28,555 bases of DNA from NORP294 sp047627915 (GTDB taxonomy: Bacteria > Bacteroidota > Bacteroidia > Flavobacteriales_E > Vicingaceae). The position numbers were made by a program, and so were the translations under genes. The notes beneath the pieces were generated by a model. The model worked only from the letters and a program-made list of their open reading frames with translations, was not told the DNA's origin and searched no databases. Shown piece after piece: positions 15,764 to 23,775 of this stretch. Location of the stretch: NCBI GenBank assembly GCA_047627915.1, contig JBLHTZ010000031.1:1-28555 (forward strand). The letters run 5' to 3'. Each line of letters begins with the position of its first letter. Positions within the stretch are counted from its first letter, which is position 1.

Positions 15764-18001
15764 ATGAAGAGAGTTGCCATACTATTTATTAGCATTTTAT
15801 TAGCCAGCAGCATAAATGCTCAGATATCAGAATACGAAGAAGAAACTTTGCAGGTTAACAGAGAGAGTGATTATGCACCGCCATTGAAAAAAATGATTGA
15901 TTTGAAAGACATCTGGAAAGATTATACTTTTTCAAGTGAAACAGTTCGAGGAGTGCGATCAATGAATGATGGAACAAACTACACTGTTTTAGAAAGGGGA
16001 AAAGCAGGGGTTAATTTAGTTCAGTACAACTATAAAACTGGAAAGAAAGTTTCGACCTTAATTAATGCTGAAGATTTAGCTTTTGAGGATATACCTCTTG
16101 GAATGCAAAGTTACGAATTCTCATCTGATGAGAAAAAAGTGCTAATTGGGACTGAAGTTGAAGCAATTTATAGACGCTCATCAAAAGCAAATTTCTTTGT
16201 TTACGACTTAAAGAGTAAGAAAATTGAACAATTGGCCGAATCGGGTAAACAAATGTATGCAGACTTCTCCCCTTCAGGAAACAAGGTAGCGTATGTGATG
16301 AATAACAACCTTTATTTTAAAGACTTTACGAACAATCAAGTTTCTCAAATTACTGCTGACGGTGAGTTTAACAAAATAATAAATGGAGCATCAGATTGGG
16401 TATATGAAGAAGAGTTGGAACTTTCGAAAGCTTTTCAATGGTCGGTTGACGGTCAAAAACTTGCATTTTTCCGTTTTGATGAATCTGCAGTAAAGCAATG
16501 GAATATGAAAATGTACGATGGCCTTTACCCAAGTGATAATAAATTTAAATATCCAAAGGCCGGTGAAGAAAATGCCAAAGTAGCCATCAAAATATTTGAT
16601 TTGGTTTCTACTAACACGATTGATGTTGAACTTGGTACAGATTACGAATACATTCCTTCAATAGAATGGACCAAAGACCCAAATACCTTGGCTTTAATCT
16701 CTTCAAACCGTCATCAGAACGAAGTTAAAATCAATTTAGTTAACGCTACCGACGGAAAAAGTAAAACGGTACATACTGAAAAAAGTGACACCTACATTGA
16801 AATGCCGTTTGAAGTTCATTTCACGGCTGACAAAAAGCACTTTATTATTTTGAGCGAAAAATCAGGTTTTAGACATTTATACTTACACAAGATAGATGGA
16901 ACATTAAAAAATCAGATTACTAAAGGAGACTGGCCAGTTACTGATTATTATGGAATGAGCGAATCGAAGGGTATTATCTATTTTCAATCTGCGGAAACAA
17001 CTCCTTTAGACAGGAATGTTTATTCTATTAACCTAAACGGTTCTGGCAAAAATCGATTAACAAATAAGGACGGGACAAACACAGCAGATTTCAGCAACAA
17101 CTTCAGCTATTTCGTCAACTATCATACAACTGCTAATACGCCAGACTATGTCTCACTCAACAATTCTAATGGAAATGTAATTAGAGTTTTGAAAGACAAT
17201 GTAAAGTTGAACGAAAAACTGGGGCAATATGAAATTGGAGACAAAACATTTTTTAGTTTCAAAACCTCGGAGAACGTTCAACTTAACGCTTGGATGATTA
17301 AACCACCAAACTTTGACGAAAATAAGAAGTACCCTGTTTTTCTAACTATTTATGGTGGCCCCGGTTCACAAACAGTAACAAACTCTTGGGGTGGATCAAA
17401 TTATTTCTGGCATCAAATGCTTGCTCAAAAAGGCTATATCATAGTTTCTGTAGACAACAGAGGAACGGGAGCTAGAGGCGTCGAATTTAAAAAAGCAACA
17501 TACAAGCAACTTGGAAAGTACGAAACGATAGATCAAATCGAGGCTGCAAAGTATTTTGCTTCTCTTCCGTATGTTGATGGATCAAGAATAGGTGTGCAAG
17601 GTTGGAGTTACGGAGGATATATGTCTTCTCTTTGTTTGTTAAAAGGAGCGGAATATTTTAAAGCAGCTATTGCGGTTGCTCCGGTTACCAACTGGAGGTT
17701 TTACGATTCTATTTACACAGAACGTTACATGCAAACCCCTCAAGAAAATGAAGAAGGTTATGATGACAACTCCCCAATAAATCATGTTGAAAAACTGAAA
17801 GGCAACTACCTTTTGGTGCATGGTATGGCTGATGATAATGTTCATTTGCAAAATACCTCCGAAATGATTTCTGCCTTGGTAGAGGCTGATAAACAATTTG
17901 ATTTGTTTGTGTATCCGAATAAGAATCATGGGATTTACGGAGGTAATACACGGTATCATTTGTATACTAAAATGACCAATTTTGTATTAGAAAATCTATA
18001 A
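15764..18001 (+). CDS. Dipeptidyl peptidase IV, S9 family serine peptidase
   Basis: This 745-residue protein removes X-Pro or X-Ala dipeptides from peptide N-termini. A signal peptide (MKRVAILFISILLASSINAQ) is followed by the eight-bladed propeller domain, about residues 40-500. DWVYEEEL near residue 211 carries the double Glu (215-216) that binds the free amino terminus, which marks the DPP-IV (S9B) subfamily. The C-terminal alpha/beta hydrolase domain has the oxyanion/active-site sequence GWSYGGY with Ser615, Asp690 in GMADDNVH and His722 in KNHGIYG. This spacing resembles that of human DPP4. It is probably periplasmic or outer-membrane associated; there is no T9SS domain. Two peptide transporter genes follow on the same strand, suggesting that its products are taken up by them. 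Confidence 0.95.
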   Translation: MKRVAILFISILLASSINAQISEYEEETLQVNRESDYAPPLKKMIDLKDIWKDYTFSSETVRGVRSMNDGTNYTVLERGKAGVNLVQYNYKTGKKVSTLINAEDLAFEDIPLGMQSYEFSSDEKKVLIGTEVEAIYRRSSKANFFVYDLKSKKIEQLAESGKQMYADFSPSGNKVAYVMNNNLYFKDFTNNQVSQITADGEFNKIINGASDWVYEEELELSKAFQWSVDGQKLAFFRFDESAVKQWNMKMYDGLYPSDNKFKYPKAGEENAKVAIKIFDLVSTNTIDVELGTDYEYIPSIEWTKDPNTLALISSNRHQNEVKINLVNATDGKSKTVHTEKSDTYIEMPFEVHFTADKKHFIILSEKSGFRHLYLHKIDGTLKNQITKGDWPVTDYYGMSESKGIIYFQSAETTPLDRNVYSINLNGSGKNRLTNKDGTNTADFSNNFSYFVNYHTTANTPDYVSLNNSNGNVIRVLKDNVKLNEKLGQYEIGDKTFFSFKTSENVQLNAWMIKPPNFDENKKYPVFLTIYGGPGSQTVTNSWGGSNYFWHQMLAQKGYIIVSVDNRGTGARGVEFKKATYKQLGKYETIDQIEAAKYFASLPYVDGSRIGVQGWSYGGYMSSLCLLKGAEYFKAAIAVAPVTNWRFYDSIYTERYMQTPQENEEGYDDNSPINHVEKLKGNYLLVHGMADDNVHLQNTSEMISALVEADKQFDLFVYPNKNHGIYGGNTRYHLYTKMTNFVLENL

Positions 18002-18091
18002 AATTCGATTAACCATTCTTTGTCTGAAAGCTTATCAAATTTTACTATTTTAGACACTCTTAAAAATTCAAAATAACACTAAAATTATATT

Positions 18092-19501
18092 ATGACAAAC
18101 GTAGCAACAGCTAAAGACGAATTATGGGGACACCCAAAAGGATTATACGTGTTATTTTTTACAGAATTATGGGAGCGTTTTTCATATTATGGAATGCGAG
18201 CGATTCTAGTTTTATATATGATTTCTTCTGTAAACGGAGATAATCCTGGATTTGGATGGGATGAAATAGATGCAATAAGTTTATATGGCAGTTATACAGC
18301 CCTCGTCTATATTCTTTCAATTTTAGGAGGTTGGGTTGCTGATAAGTTTTGGGGGCAGAAAAAGACCGTACTTATTGGAGGTATTTTACTTTGTTTGGGT
18401 CATGGTGTGCTAGCGGTGGATGCGCTTTGGGCATTTTACACCGGTTTAGCTTTGATTATTCTAGGTGTTGGTGGTTTAAAGCCTAATATTTCGACTATGG
18501 TTGGCGGATTATATAAATCAGGTGATGATAGAAGAGATAAAGGGTTTACTATATTTTACATCGGAATTAATATTGGAGCGTTCTTGTCAGCACTAGTTGT
18601 TGGTGGTGTAGCACAAATATATGGTTGGCATTATGGTTTTGGTCTTGCCGGAATAGGCATGGTCATTGGTCAAGCAGTATTTATGTGGGGGAATAAATAC
18701 CTAGAAGGAATTGGAGAAGCAACTAAAGATTTATCCCCTGCAGAAGCAGAAGCTAAAAAGCGACCTCTTACTTCAATTGAAATAGATCGAATGAAAGTAA
18801 TGGGAATTTCGTTTCTATTGATAATTGTTTTCTGGGGAGCGTTTGAACAAGCAGGTGGTTTAATGAATATCTATACCGCTCAAAAAACAGACCTTAGTTT
18901 AAGTTTTTCAATCCCTTTTATAGGCGATGCAATTCCAGCTTCATGGTTTCAATCAGTCAATGCTTTCTTTATTATTACATTGGGTGTACCAATTGCTGCC
19001 TTCTGGTACAATTGGAAAAAGAAAGGGAAGGAATCTTCTTCTATCTTCAAAATGGCGATCGGAGTAATCATAATGGGTTGGGGGTTTTTATTTATGTCGG
19101 CCGCATCAATGCAATTTGAAAGTGAAGGCTCTTCTGCTATGTACTGGTTGGTATTGGCCTATTTATTCCACACAGTGGGAGAATTATGTGCTTCACCTGT
19201 AGCTTTGTCCTTTATTACAAAACTTGCTCCACTTAAATATGCATCATTAATGATGGGAGCCTATTTTGCTTCTACAGGTGTTGGGAATTATGTTGCTGGC
19301 TTGGTAGGACAGTGGTCTCAATCGGCAGGAGAGTTGGAAATATTTACTGGAATAGCTATTTTCTGTACTGCAATAGCCCTATTAGTAATTGCCTTACTTA
19401 AGCCATTGAAACGTTTAACTCATGGTGCAGAGAATACACAAGAAGGTTCGCACAATGAAGAAGCTGAAGGGTTCGAACTAGCAGACAAACCTTCAATTTA
19501 A
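18092..19501 (+). CDS. Proton-dependent oligopeptide transporter (POT/PTR2), first copy
   Basis: This 469-residue inner-membrane protein imports di- and tripeptides with protons. The POT signature ExxERFxYYG is present as ELWERFSYYG (residues 25-34), and the second signature region reads FTIFYIGINIGAF, followed by YGWHYGFGLAGIGMV. About 12-14 membrane helices can be seen, with EQAGG near residue 252 in helix 7 and LFHTVGELCASPVALSF in helix 10, both conserved in bacterial POT proteins. It ends with an acidic cytoplasmic tail. It lies 90 nt after the dipeptidyl peptidase gene and 33 nt before a second POT gene. The weak box TATTTTAG upstream departs from the consensus. Confidence 0.95.
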   Translation: MTNVATAKDELWGHPKGLYVLFFTELWERFSYYGMRAILVLYMISSVNGDNPGFGWDEIDAISLYGSYTALVYILSILGGWVADKFWGQKKTVLIGGILLCLGHGVLAVDALWAFYTGLALIILGVGGLKPNISTMVGGLYKSGDDRRDKGFTIFYIGINIGAFLSALVVGGVAQIYGWHYGFGLAGIGMVIGQAVFMWGNKYLEGIGEATKDLSPAEAEAKKRPLTSIEIDRMKVMGISFLLIIVFWGAFEQAGGLMNIYTAQKTDLSLSFSIPFIGDAIPASWFQSVNAFFIITLGVPIAAFWYNWKKKGKESSSIFKMAIGVIIMGWGFLFMSAASMQFESEGSSAMYWLVLAYLFHTVGELCASPVALSFITKLAPLKYASLMMGAYFASTGVGNYVAGLVGQWSQSAGELEIFTGIAIFCTAIALLVIALLKPLKRLTHGAENTQEGSHNEEAEGFELADKPSI

Positions 19502-19534
19502 TTAAACCCAGATAAGTTTTCAAAAAATATTGAT

Positions 19535-21208
19535 ATGGATATAGCGTTATGGATTATGATTGTAGCCTGGATATTTGTTATCGTTTGGGTTCCAATAATT
19601 ATTTACTCCAATAGAAAACTGCATCCTAAAGCCTTGTTTATCCTGTTTTTTGCTGAACTCTGGGAACGTTTTTCCTATTATGGTATGCGTGTTCTACTTA
19701 CTCTTTATATGGTAAAAGAGTTATTTAATGAGCTTGGTCAAGCAGAGGCTGACACAAAAGCTTTAGGCATTTATGGCTCATATACTGCAATGGTATACTT
19801 ATTCCCAGTGGTTGGTGGCCTATTGGCTGATAAAGTTTTAGGCTTTAGAAAAGCTATTCTTTTTGGTGGAATATTAATGATGGTCGGTCACTTTGCCTTG
19901 GCATTAGAAGGAATGTTCTTTGGAGGCAATATGACATTGTTCTTCTTATCTCTCGCATTTATTATTGTTGGAAACGGTTTCTTTAAACCCAATATTTCAA
20001 GTTTCTTAGGAGACTTTTACGGTCTAAACGATAGTAGAAAAGATGGAGCATTTACCATTTTCTACATGGGAGTTAATATTGGGGCCTTATTATCTATTGT
20101 AACTTGTGGCTATATTGGCCAAGAAATCTCATGGGATTATGGATTTGGATTAGCAGGTATCGGAATGCTTGTTGGCTTACTTGTTTTCTGGTTCTACGCA
20201 CCTAAAATTTTAGGCAAAAAAGGAATCAACCCCGGTAGATTAGAAGATTTCCCCGAAGTAGATGAAGTAAAAGCAATTGAAATTCTAAAGAGCAGCAAAG
20301 AAGTTCAGTTAGCTGCCTTGGCAGAAGAATCAAAAGATTTCGTGGAAATTAAAGATCCCGCATTAAAAAAGAAACAGGTTTTAACCATGTTTCTGACCGT
20401 GTTATTTGTTCCGATTTGTTCCTTATTCTTGAACCTTAGCGACATTGTAACCAACTTGCTCATCATATTAAGTGTTGGTATTTTAGCATATATTCTATAC
20501 ATTGCAAGCAAAGAAGAAAAAATAGAAGGTCAACGATTATGGGTGGTCGTTATTTTATTCATATTCCATGCTATGTTCTGGGCCTTATTTGAACAGGCAG
20601 GTGGATCGATTACCTTATTTACAGATCGAAATGTTGATCGTGCTGTACTAGGTTCTGAAATTCCTGCTTCTATTTTCCAATTCTTTAATGCATTTTTTAT
20701 CATGACTCTTGCCCCTGTGTTCTCGTGGCTTTGGATAAAGTTAAGAAATAGCGGAAAAGAACCTTCTACTCCTATGAAATTTGTATTAGGATTAACTCTT
20801 TTAGCAATTGGTTATGGGTTTATTGTATTGGGGTCACAATTCTTTGCAACAGATGGATTAGTTCCTATCATCTTCCTCGTTGTCATGTATCTATTCCATA
20901 CGATGGGCGAATTGAGTTTATCCCCAGTTGGGCTTTCCATGATTACTAAACTTTCACCTAAACGTATGGTAGGCTTTATTATGGGTGTTTGGTTTCTCTC
21001 AATTTCTTTAGCTAATAAGATGGCTGGAAAGATTGGTGAGCTAACTGCAGGAGGAGAAAGTGTAGGTGAAAATGCAACTGCAATCGAAACTTTAGAAGTT
21101 TATTCATCAACCTACCTAACTTGGGGATTATTAGTAGTTGGAAGTGCAGCATTAGTATTATTGATACTTGTACCAACCTTGCGTAAGTGGATGCATGGAA
21201 TACATTAA
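19535..21208 (+). CDS. Proton-dependent oligopeptide transporter (POT/PTR2), second copy
   Basis: A 557-residue paralogue of the preceding transporter, in tandem with it. It has ELWERFSYYG at residues 41-50, FTIFYMGVNIGALLS, ALFEQAGGS and LFHTMGELSLSPVGLS. It differs in two ways. There is an extra hydrophobic segment at the N-terminus (residues 4-24) before helix 1, and an insert of roughly 70 residues in the middle, with a charged part (EVDEVKAIEILKSSKEV) and two added hydrophobic stretches. The two copies are clearly diverged, so the duplication is not recent. A different peptide range is possible. The gene ends at a very strong terminator. Confidence 0.94.
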   Translation: MDIALWIMIVAWIFVIVWVPIIIYSNRKLHPKALFILFFAELWERFSYYGMRVLLTLYMVKELFNELGQAEADTKALGIYGSYTAMVYLFPVVGGLLADKVLGFRKAILFGGILMMVGHFALALEGMFFGGNMTLFFLSLAFIIVGNGFFKPNISSFLGDFYGLNDSRKDGAFTIFYMGVNIGALLSIVTCGYIGQEISWDYGFGLAGIGMLVGLLVFWFYAPKILGKKGINPGRLEDFPEVDEVKAIEILKSSKEVQLAALAEESKDFVEIKDPALKKKQVLTMFLTVLFVPICSLFLNLSDIVTNLLIILSVGILAYILYIASKEEKIEGQRLWVVVILFIFHAMFWALFEQAGGSITLFTDRNVDRAVLGSEIPASIFQFFNAFFIMTLAPVFSWLWIKLRNSGKEPSTPMKFVLGLTLLAIGYGFIVLGSQFFATDGLVPIIFLVVMYLFHTMGELSLSPVGLSMITKLSPKRMVGFIMGVWFLSISLANKMAGKIGELTAGGESVGENATAIETLEVYSSTYLTWGLLVVGSAALVLLILVPTLRKWMHGIH

Positions 21209-21220
21209 AAAGAATTTATT

Positions 21221-21268
21221 GTCATAAAAAAACCCACCTCGACATATTGAGGTGGGTTTTTTTATGAC
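21221..21268 (+). terminator. Terminator after the POT pair (20-bp perfect inverted repeat)
   Basis: Arms at 21221-21240 and 21249-21268 are perfect reverse complements over 20 bp, around an 8-nt loop. The GC core CCCACCTC/GAGGTGGG is flanked by seven A and seven T. It ends the peptidase/POT unit and could also work in the reverse direction. Confidence 0.93.
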
Positions 21269-21306
21269 TTTTTTCTATATTAGCTAATATCAAACCACCG
21301 ACTATA

Positions 21307-21834
21307 GTGTCTTTAACTACCGACCAAATTATTCACATTCGCCCACGGTTTCATCTCCAAATGAATAAAACGGTAGATGAAGTTCAAGAATTAATATCTA
21401 AAACCATAAAGTCAAACGAATTCCCCTGCACTGGGAGAATTAAACACGGTTTTGGCGTAATTAATATATTGAAAAAAGATCAACACTTCTGGTCACCACA
21501 ACTTACAGTCACCGTTGAAGATGTAGAAGGAGAAACAGAAATTAGAGGATTGTATGGACCAAAACCTTCAGTTTGGACTATGTTTATATTCTTTTACTGT
21601 GTTGTAGGCTTCCTTGCAATTATTTCAACCATGGTAGGATTATCAAATCTCAGTTTAGAAAAACCTGCCGGGGTTTTGTGGTTGACTCCATTCTTTATGC
21701 TACTATTCCTGACCATCTATTTGGTTTCAAATTTTGGTAAGAAATTAGGGAAAGATCAATTAATCATTCTACACAACTTCTTCGAAAAAGCTCTTAATAT
21801 AAAAGTTAATGACCATTTAATAGAGTCGGATTAA
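21307..21834 (+). CDS. Conserved membrane protein of unknown function
   Basis: I do not recognise a named family. The 175 residues have a soluble N-terminal part of about 85 residues (RPRFHLQMNKTVDEV, then HFWSPQLTVTVEDVEG and IRGLYGPKPSVWTMF), two membrane helices (about 88-110 and 118-140) and a short cytoplasmic end. The N-terminal half resembles a small lipid-binding or SRPBCC-like fold preceding a membrane anchor, but this is a guess. The start is a GTG. No ATG exists upstream in frame, and the next ATG, residue 19, would remove a stretch (RPRFHLQ) that looks like part of the fold. Its stop codon interlocks in TTAA with that of the convergent YeeE/YedE gene. Confidence 0.7.
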   Translation: MSLTTDQIIHIRPRFHLQMNKTVDEVQELISKTIKSNEFPCTGRIKHGFGVINILKKDQHFWSPQLTVTVEDVEGETEIRGLYGPKPSVWTMFIFFYCVVGFLAIISTMVGLSNLSLEKPAGVLWLTPFFMLLFLTIYLVSNFGKKLGKDQLIILHNFFEKALNIKVNDHLIESD

Positions 21835-22244
21835 TGAGGTAACTTATCTTTTAACAACCCATAAATGTAGGTTCCAAAAATAGAGGCCAAAATAACAATC
21901 AGTATTGGTAAATAACCAGCTCCTGCTAAAACAAACATTGGACCAGGACATGCACCTGCTAATGCCCACCCTAATCCAAAAATAGAACCTCCAAGTAAAT
22001 AGCGAGTGATACCTTTATCCTTTGGTGGTATACTAATCTCTGAGCCGAAAAACGATTTAATTTTAAAACGTTTTATAAGTTGTATTACTACTATTCCCAA
22101 ACCTACAGCCGAGCCAATAATACCGTACATATGAAAAGATTGAAAACGAAACATCTCATAAATTCTGAACCAAGAAGCGGCTTCAGATTTGATTAATACA
22201 ATTCCAAAAAATACACCAATCAATAAATAAACTAGTCTTCTCAT
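21831..22244 (-). CDS. YeeE/YedE family membrane protein, second half (DUF6691-like)
   Basis: This 137-residue membrane protein is the smaller partner of a split YeeE/YedE (PmpA/PmpB-like) transporter, a family tied to thiosulfate or sulfur-compound uptake. It has about four helices and the key motif GWALAGACPGPMFVLAGAG with one cysteine expected in the transport path. It starts one base after the stop codon of the 185-residue partner gene, so the pair is one operon. The two halves together equal a full-length YeeE. The sulfur role follows from the family and neighbours; the exact substrate is unknown. Confidence 0.9.
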   Translation of the reverse strand: MRRLVYLLIGVFFGIVLIKSEAASWFRIYEMFRFQSFHMYGIIGSAVGLGIVVIQLIKRFKIKSFFGSEISIPPKDKGITRYLLGGSIFGLGWALAGACPGPMFVLAGAGYLPILIVILASIFGTYIYGLLKDKLPH

Positions 22245-22245
22245 C

Positions 22246-22803
22246 TTAAAAAATTAAAGGAAATATAAAGTTTGTCATCAACAACCCTCCAATAAAAAAG
22301 CCAACGACAGCGATTAAAGAAGGAAGCTGGAGGTTACTTAGCCCTGAAATAGCATGTCCTGAAGTACAACCACCCGCATATCGAGTTCCAAAGCCAACTA
22401 AAAATCCCGCCACAATTAAAATCACCCAAGTAGACCATTCACTAAGTGATTCTGCTGAAAATAGTCGCTCTGGCATATAAACTTCACCGGCATCATTAAA
22501 CCCAAGGTTATTCAACTCTGCGATAACCGGTTCATTTATTTTTACAGCCGCATCGTTTGTGAGTAGAGTGCTGCCAATAAAACCTCCAATTACCACACCA
22601 ACAATTACAATAAGGTTCCACTGCTGTTGCTTCCAATCAAATTTGAAAAACTCCACCTTCTCCCCTGCTCCACATATGGCACACAACGTTCTTAAGTTCG
22701 ATGACATGCCGAAACGCTTTTCCATGAGCATCAACAACGTCATTACTACGACAATTAACGGACCGGATACATACCAAGGCCAAGGTTCTAATAGTTTTTC
22801 CAT
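22246..22803 (-). CDS. YeeE/YedE family membrane protein, first half
   Basis: This is the larger half of the split YeeE/YedE sulfur-compound transporter, 185 residues from the ATG at 22803. It has an early Cys pair (RTLCAICGAG), about five membrane helices and the signature GFGTRYAGGCTSGHAISGLS with its essential-type cysteine. In structurally studied YeeE such cysteines line the path for thiosulfate; that role is inferred here. A TTG at 22816-22818 would add five residues (MFFQP) and is less likely than the ATG. The divergent region upstream holds a GTAAC palindrome whose near edge is 43 nt from this ATG, so the operon may share its regulator with the desaturase gene. Confidence 0.9.
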   Translation of the reverse strand: MEKLLEPWPWYVSGPLIVVVMTLLMLMEKRFGMSSNLRTLCAICGAGEKVEFFKFDWKQQQWNLIVIVGVVIGGFIGSTLLTNDAAVKINEPVIAELNNLGFNDAGEVYMPERLFSAESLSEWSTWVILIVAGFLVGFGTRYAGGCTSGHAISGLSNLQLPSLIAVVGFFIGGLLMTNFIFPLIF

Positions 22804-22845
22804 AGGCTGAAAAAACAATAAAAATTATGAATTGTTTTCTCTTTA

Positions 22846-22859
22846 GTAACGCAAGTTAC
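22846..22859. promoter_or_regulatory. Candidate Crp/Fnr-type operator (site 1)
   Basis: Perfect inverted repeat GTAAC-GCAA-GTTAC. Half-sites of 5 bp spaced by 4 bp fit an Fnr-type dimer. Site 2 (27349-27362) matches at 12 of 14 bases in the same orientation. Read on the plus strand, its end is 22 nt from a -7-like box (TACCTTTA, 22882-22889), exactly as at site 2. This places its centre near -43, typical of an activator touching RNA polymerase. On the minus strand a box TAATTTTT lies 18 nt away, in front of the YeeE operon. Confidence 0.65.
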
Positions 22860-22881
22860 AAAGCAACTTTAAATGCATTAT

Positions 22882-22889
22882 TACCTTTA
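22882..22889 (+). promoter_or_regulatory. Candidate -7 box for the desaturase-family gene
   Basis: TACCTTTA differs from TAnnTTTG only in the last base and lies 14 nt before the ATG. No -33 TTG is present, consistent with a promoter that needs an activator bound at 22846-22859. Confidence 0.4.
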
Positions 22890-22903
22890 CAAAAAATCAA
22901 ACA

Positions 22904-23773
22904 ATGCAATTTTTCGACATCTTTATCCAACCGGTACTAAATTCATTGAATTGGACTTGGAACTCAATTACTTTTCAAGTTCCATGGTATACTAATTTCT
23001 TTTGGGGGTTAATTCTCATCTCATTAGTCGTTTGGGGTCTTGAAATTTTATTCCCTTGGCGAAAAAGCCAATCCGTGCTTCGGAAAGATTTTTGGTTGGA
23101 TTCATTTTACATGTTTTTCAACTTCTTCCTTTTTTCCGTTTTTATCAGCGGATTCTACAACGCCGCTGAATTTTCATTATCAATAGTTGGACTTTCCATG
23201 AATAGCGTGGCGTTATTCTCTGTCAGCAGTTGGTCTATTCCAATGCAACTTTTTATATTCTTCATCTTACAAGATTTCTTTCAATGGTTCACGCATACCA
23301 TGCTACACCGAATTCCTGTCTTGTGGAACTTTCATAAAGTACATCACTCAGTGAAAGAAATGGGATTTGCTGCACACATGCGATACCACTGGATGGAAAA
23401 TATATTATACAAACCCCTTAAAACGTTAGCTATCATGTTAATTGGGGGGTTTGAGCCAGAACAAGCCTATATAATTCATTTTATTACAATAGTAATTGGC
23501 CATTTAAATCATTCCAACATAAAACTTACTTATGGACCGTTGAAATACATTCTGAACAATCCTGTCATGCACTTATATCACCATGCATATACTTTACCAA
23601 AAGGGAAAGCAGGTGTAAATTATGGAATTAGCTTAAGTATTTGGGATTATATTTTTAAAACCAATTACATTCCCAATCAAGATGGTGAAATTGAATTAGG
23701 TTTTAAAGGAGACGAGAATTTTCCTAAAGATTTTATAGGTCAGAGTTTGTATGGTTTTGCTAAGAAAGATTAA
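22904..23773 (+). CDS. Sterol desaturase / fatty acid hydroxylase superfamily protein
   Basis: This 289-residue membrane enzyme has the di-iron histidine clusters of the superfamily: HTMLH (131-135), HKVHH (144-148), then HLNHSN and HLYHH further on, giving the eight or more histidines needed. Four or so hydrophobic helices precede and separate the clusters. Family members hydroxylate or desaturate lipids using oxygen. The substrate is not evident. Bacteroidota often carry such genes without making sterols. Its promoter contains the same palindrome as the TauE gene, which places it, unexpectedly, with the sulfur genes. The gene ends two bases from the convergent helicase gene. Confidence 0.9.
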   Translation: MQFFDIFIQPVLNSLNWTWNSITFQVPWYTNFFWGLILISLVVWGLEILFPWRKSQSVLRKDFWLDSFYMFFNFFLFSVFISGFYNAAEFSLSIVGLSMNSVALFSVSSWSIPMQLFIFFILQDFFQWFTHTMLHRIPVLWNFHKVHHSVKEMGFAAHMRYHWMENILYKPLKTLAIMLIGGFEPEQAYIIHFITIVIGHLNHSNIKLTYGPLKYILNNPVMHLYHHAYTLPKGKAGVNYGISLSIWDYIFKTNYIPNQDGEIELGFKGDENFPKDFIGQSLYGFAKKD

Positions 23774-23775
23774 AT

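Noticed and set aside
17639..17959. Two minus-strand reading frames inside the dipeptidyl peptidase gene
   Set aside because: They cover the conserved Ser-Asp-His region of the peptidase on the opposite strand and show no features of their own.
22816..22818. TTG as start of the first YeeE/YedE gene
   Set aside because: It adds only MFFQP before an ATG that gives a normal N-terminus, and it may fall near the promoter.
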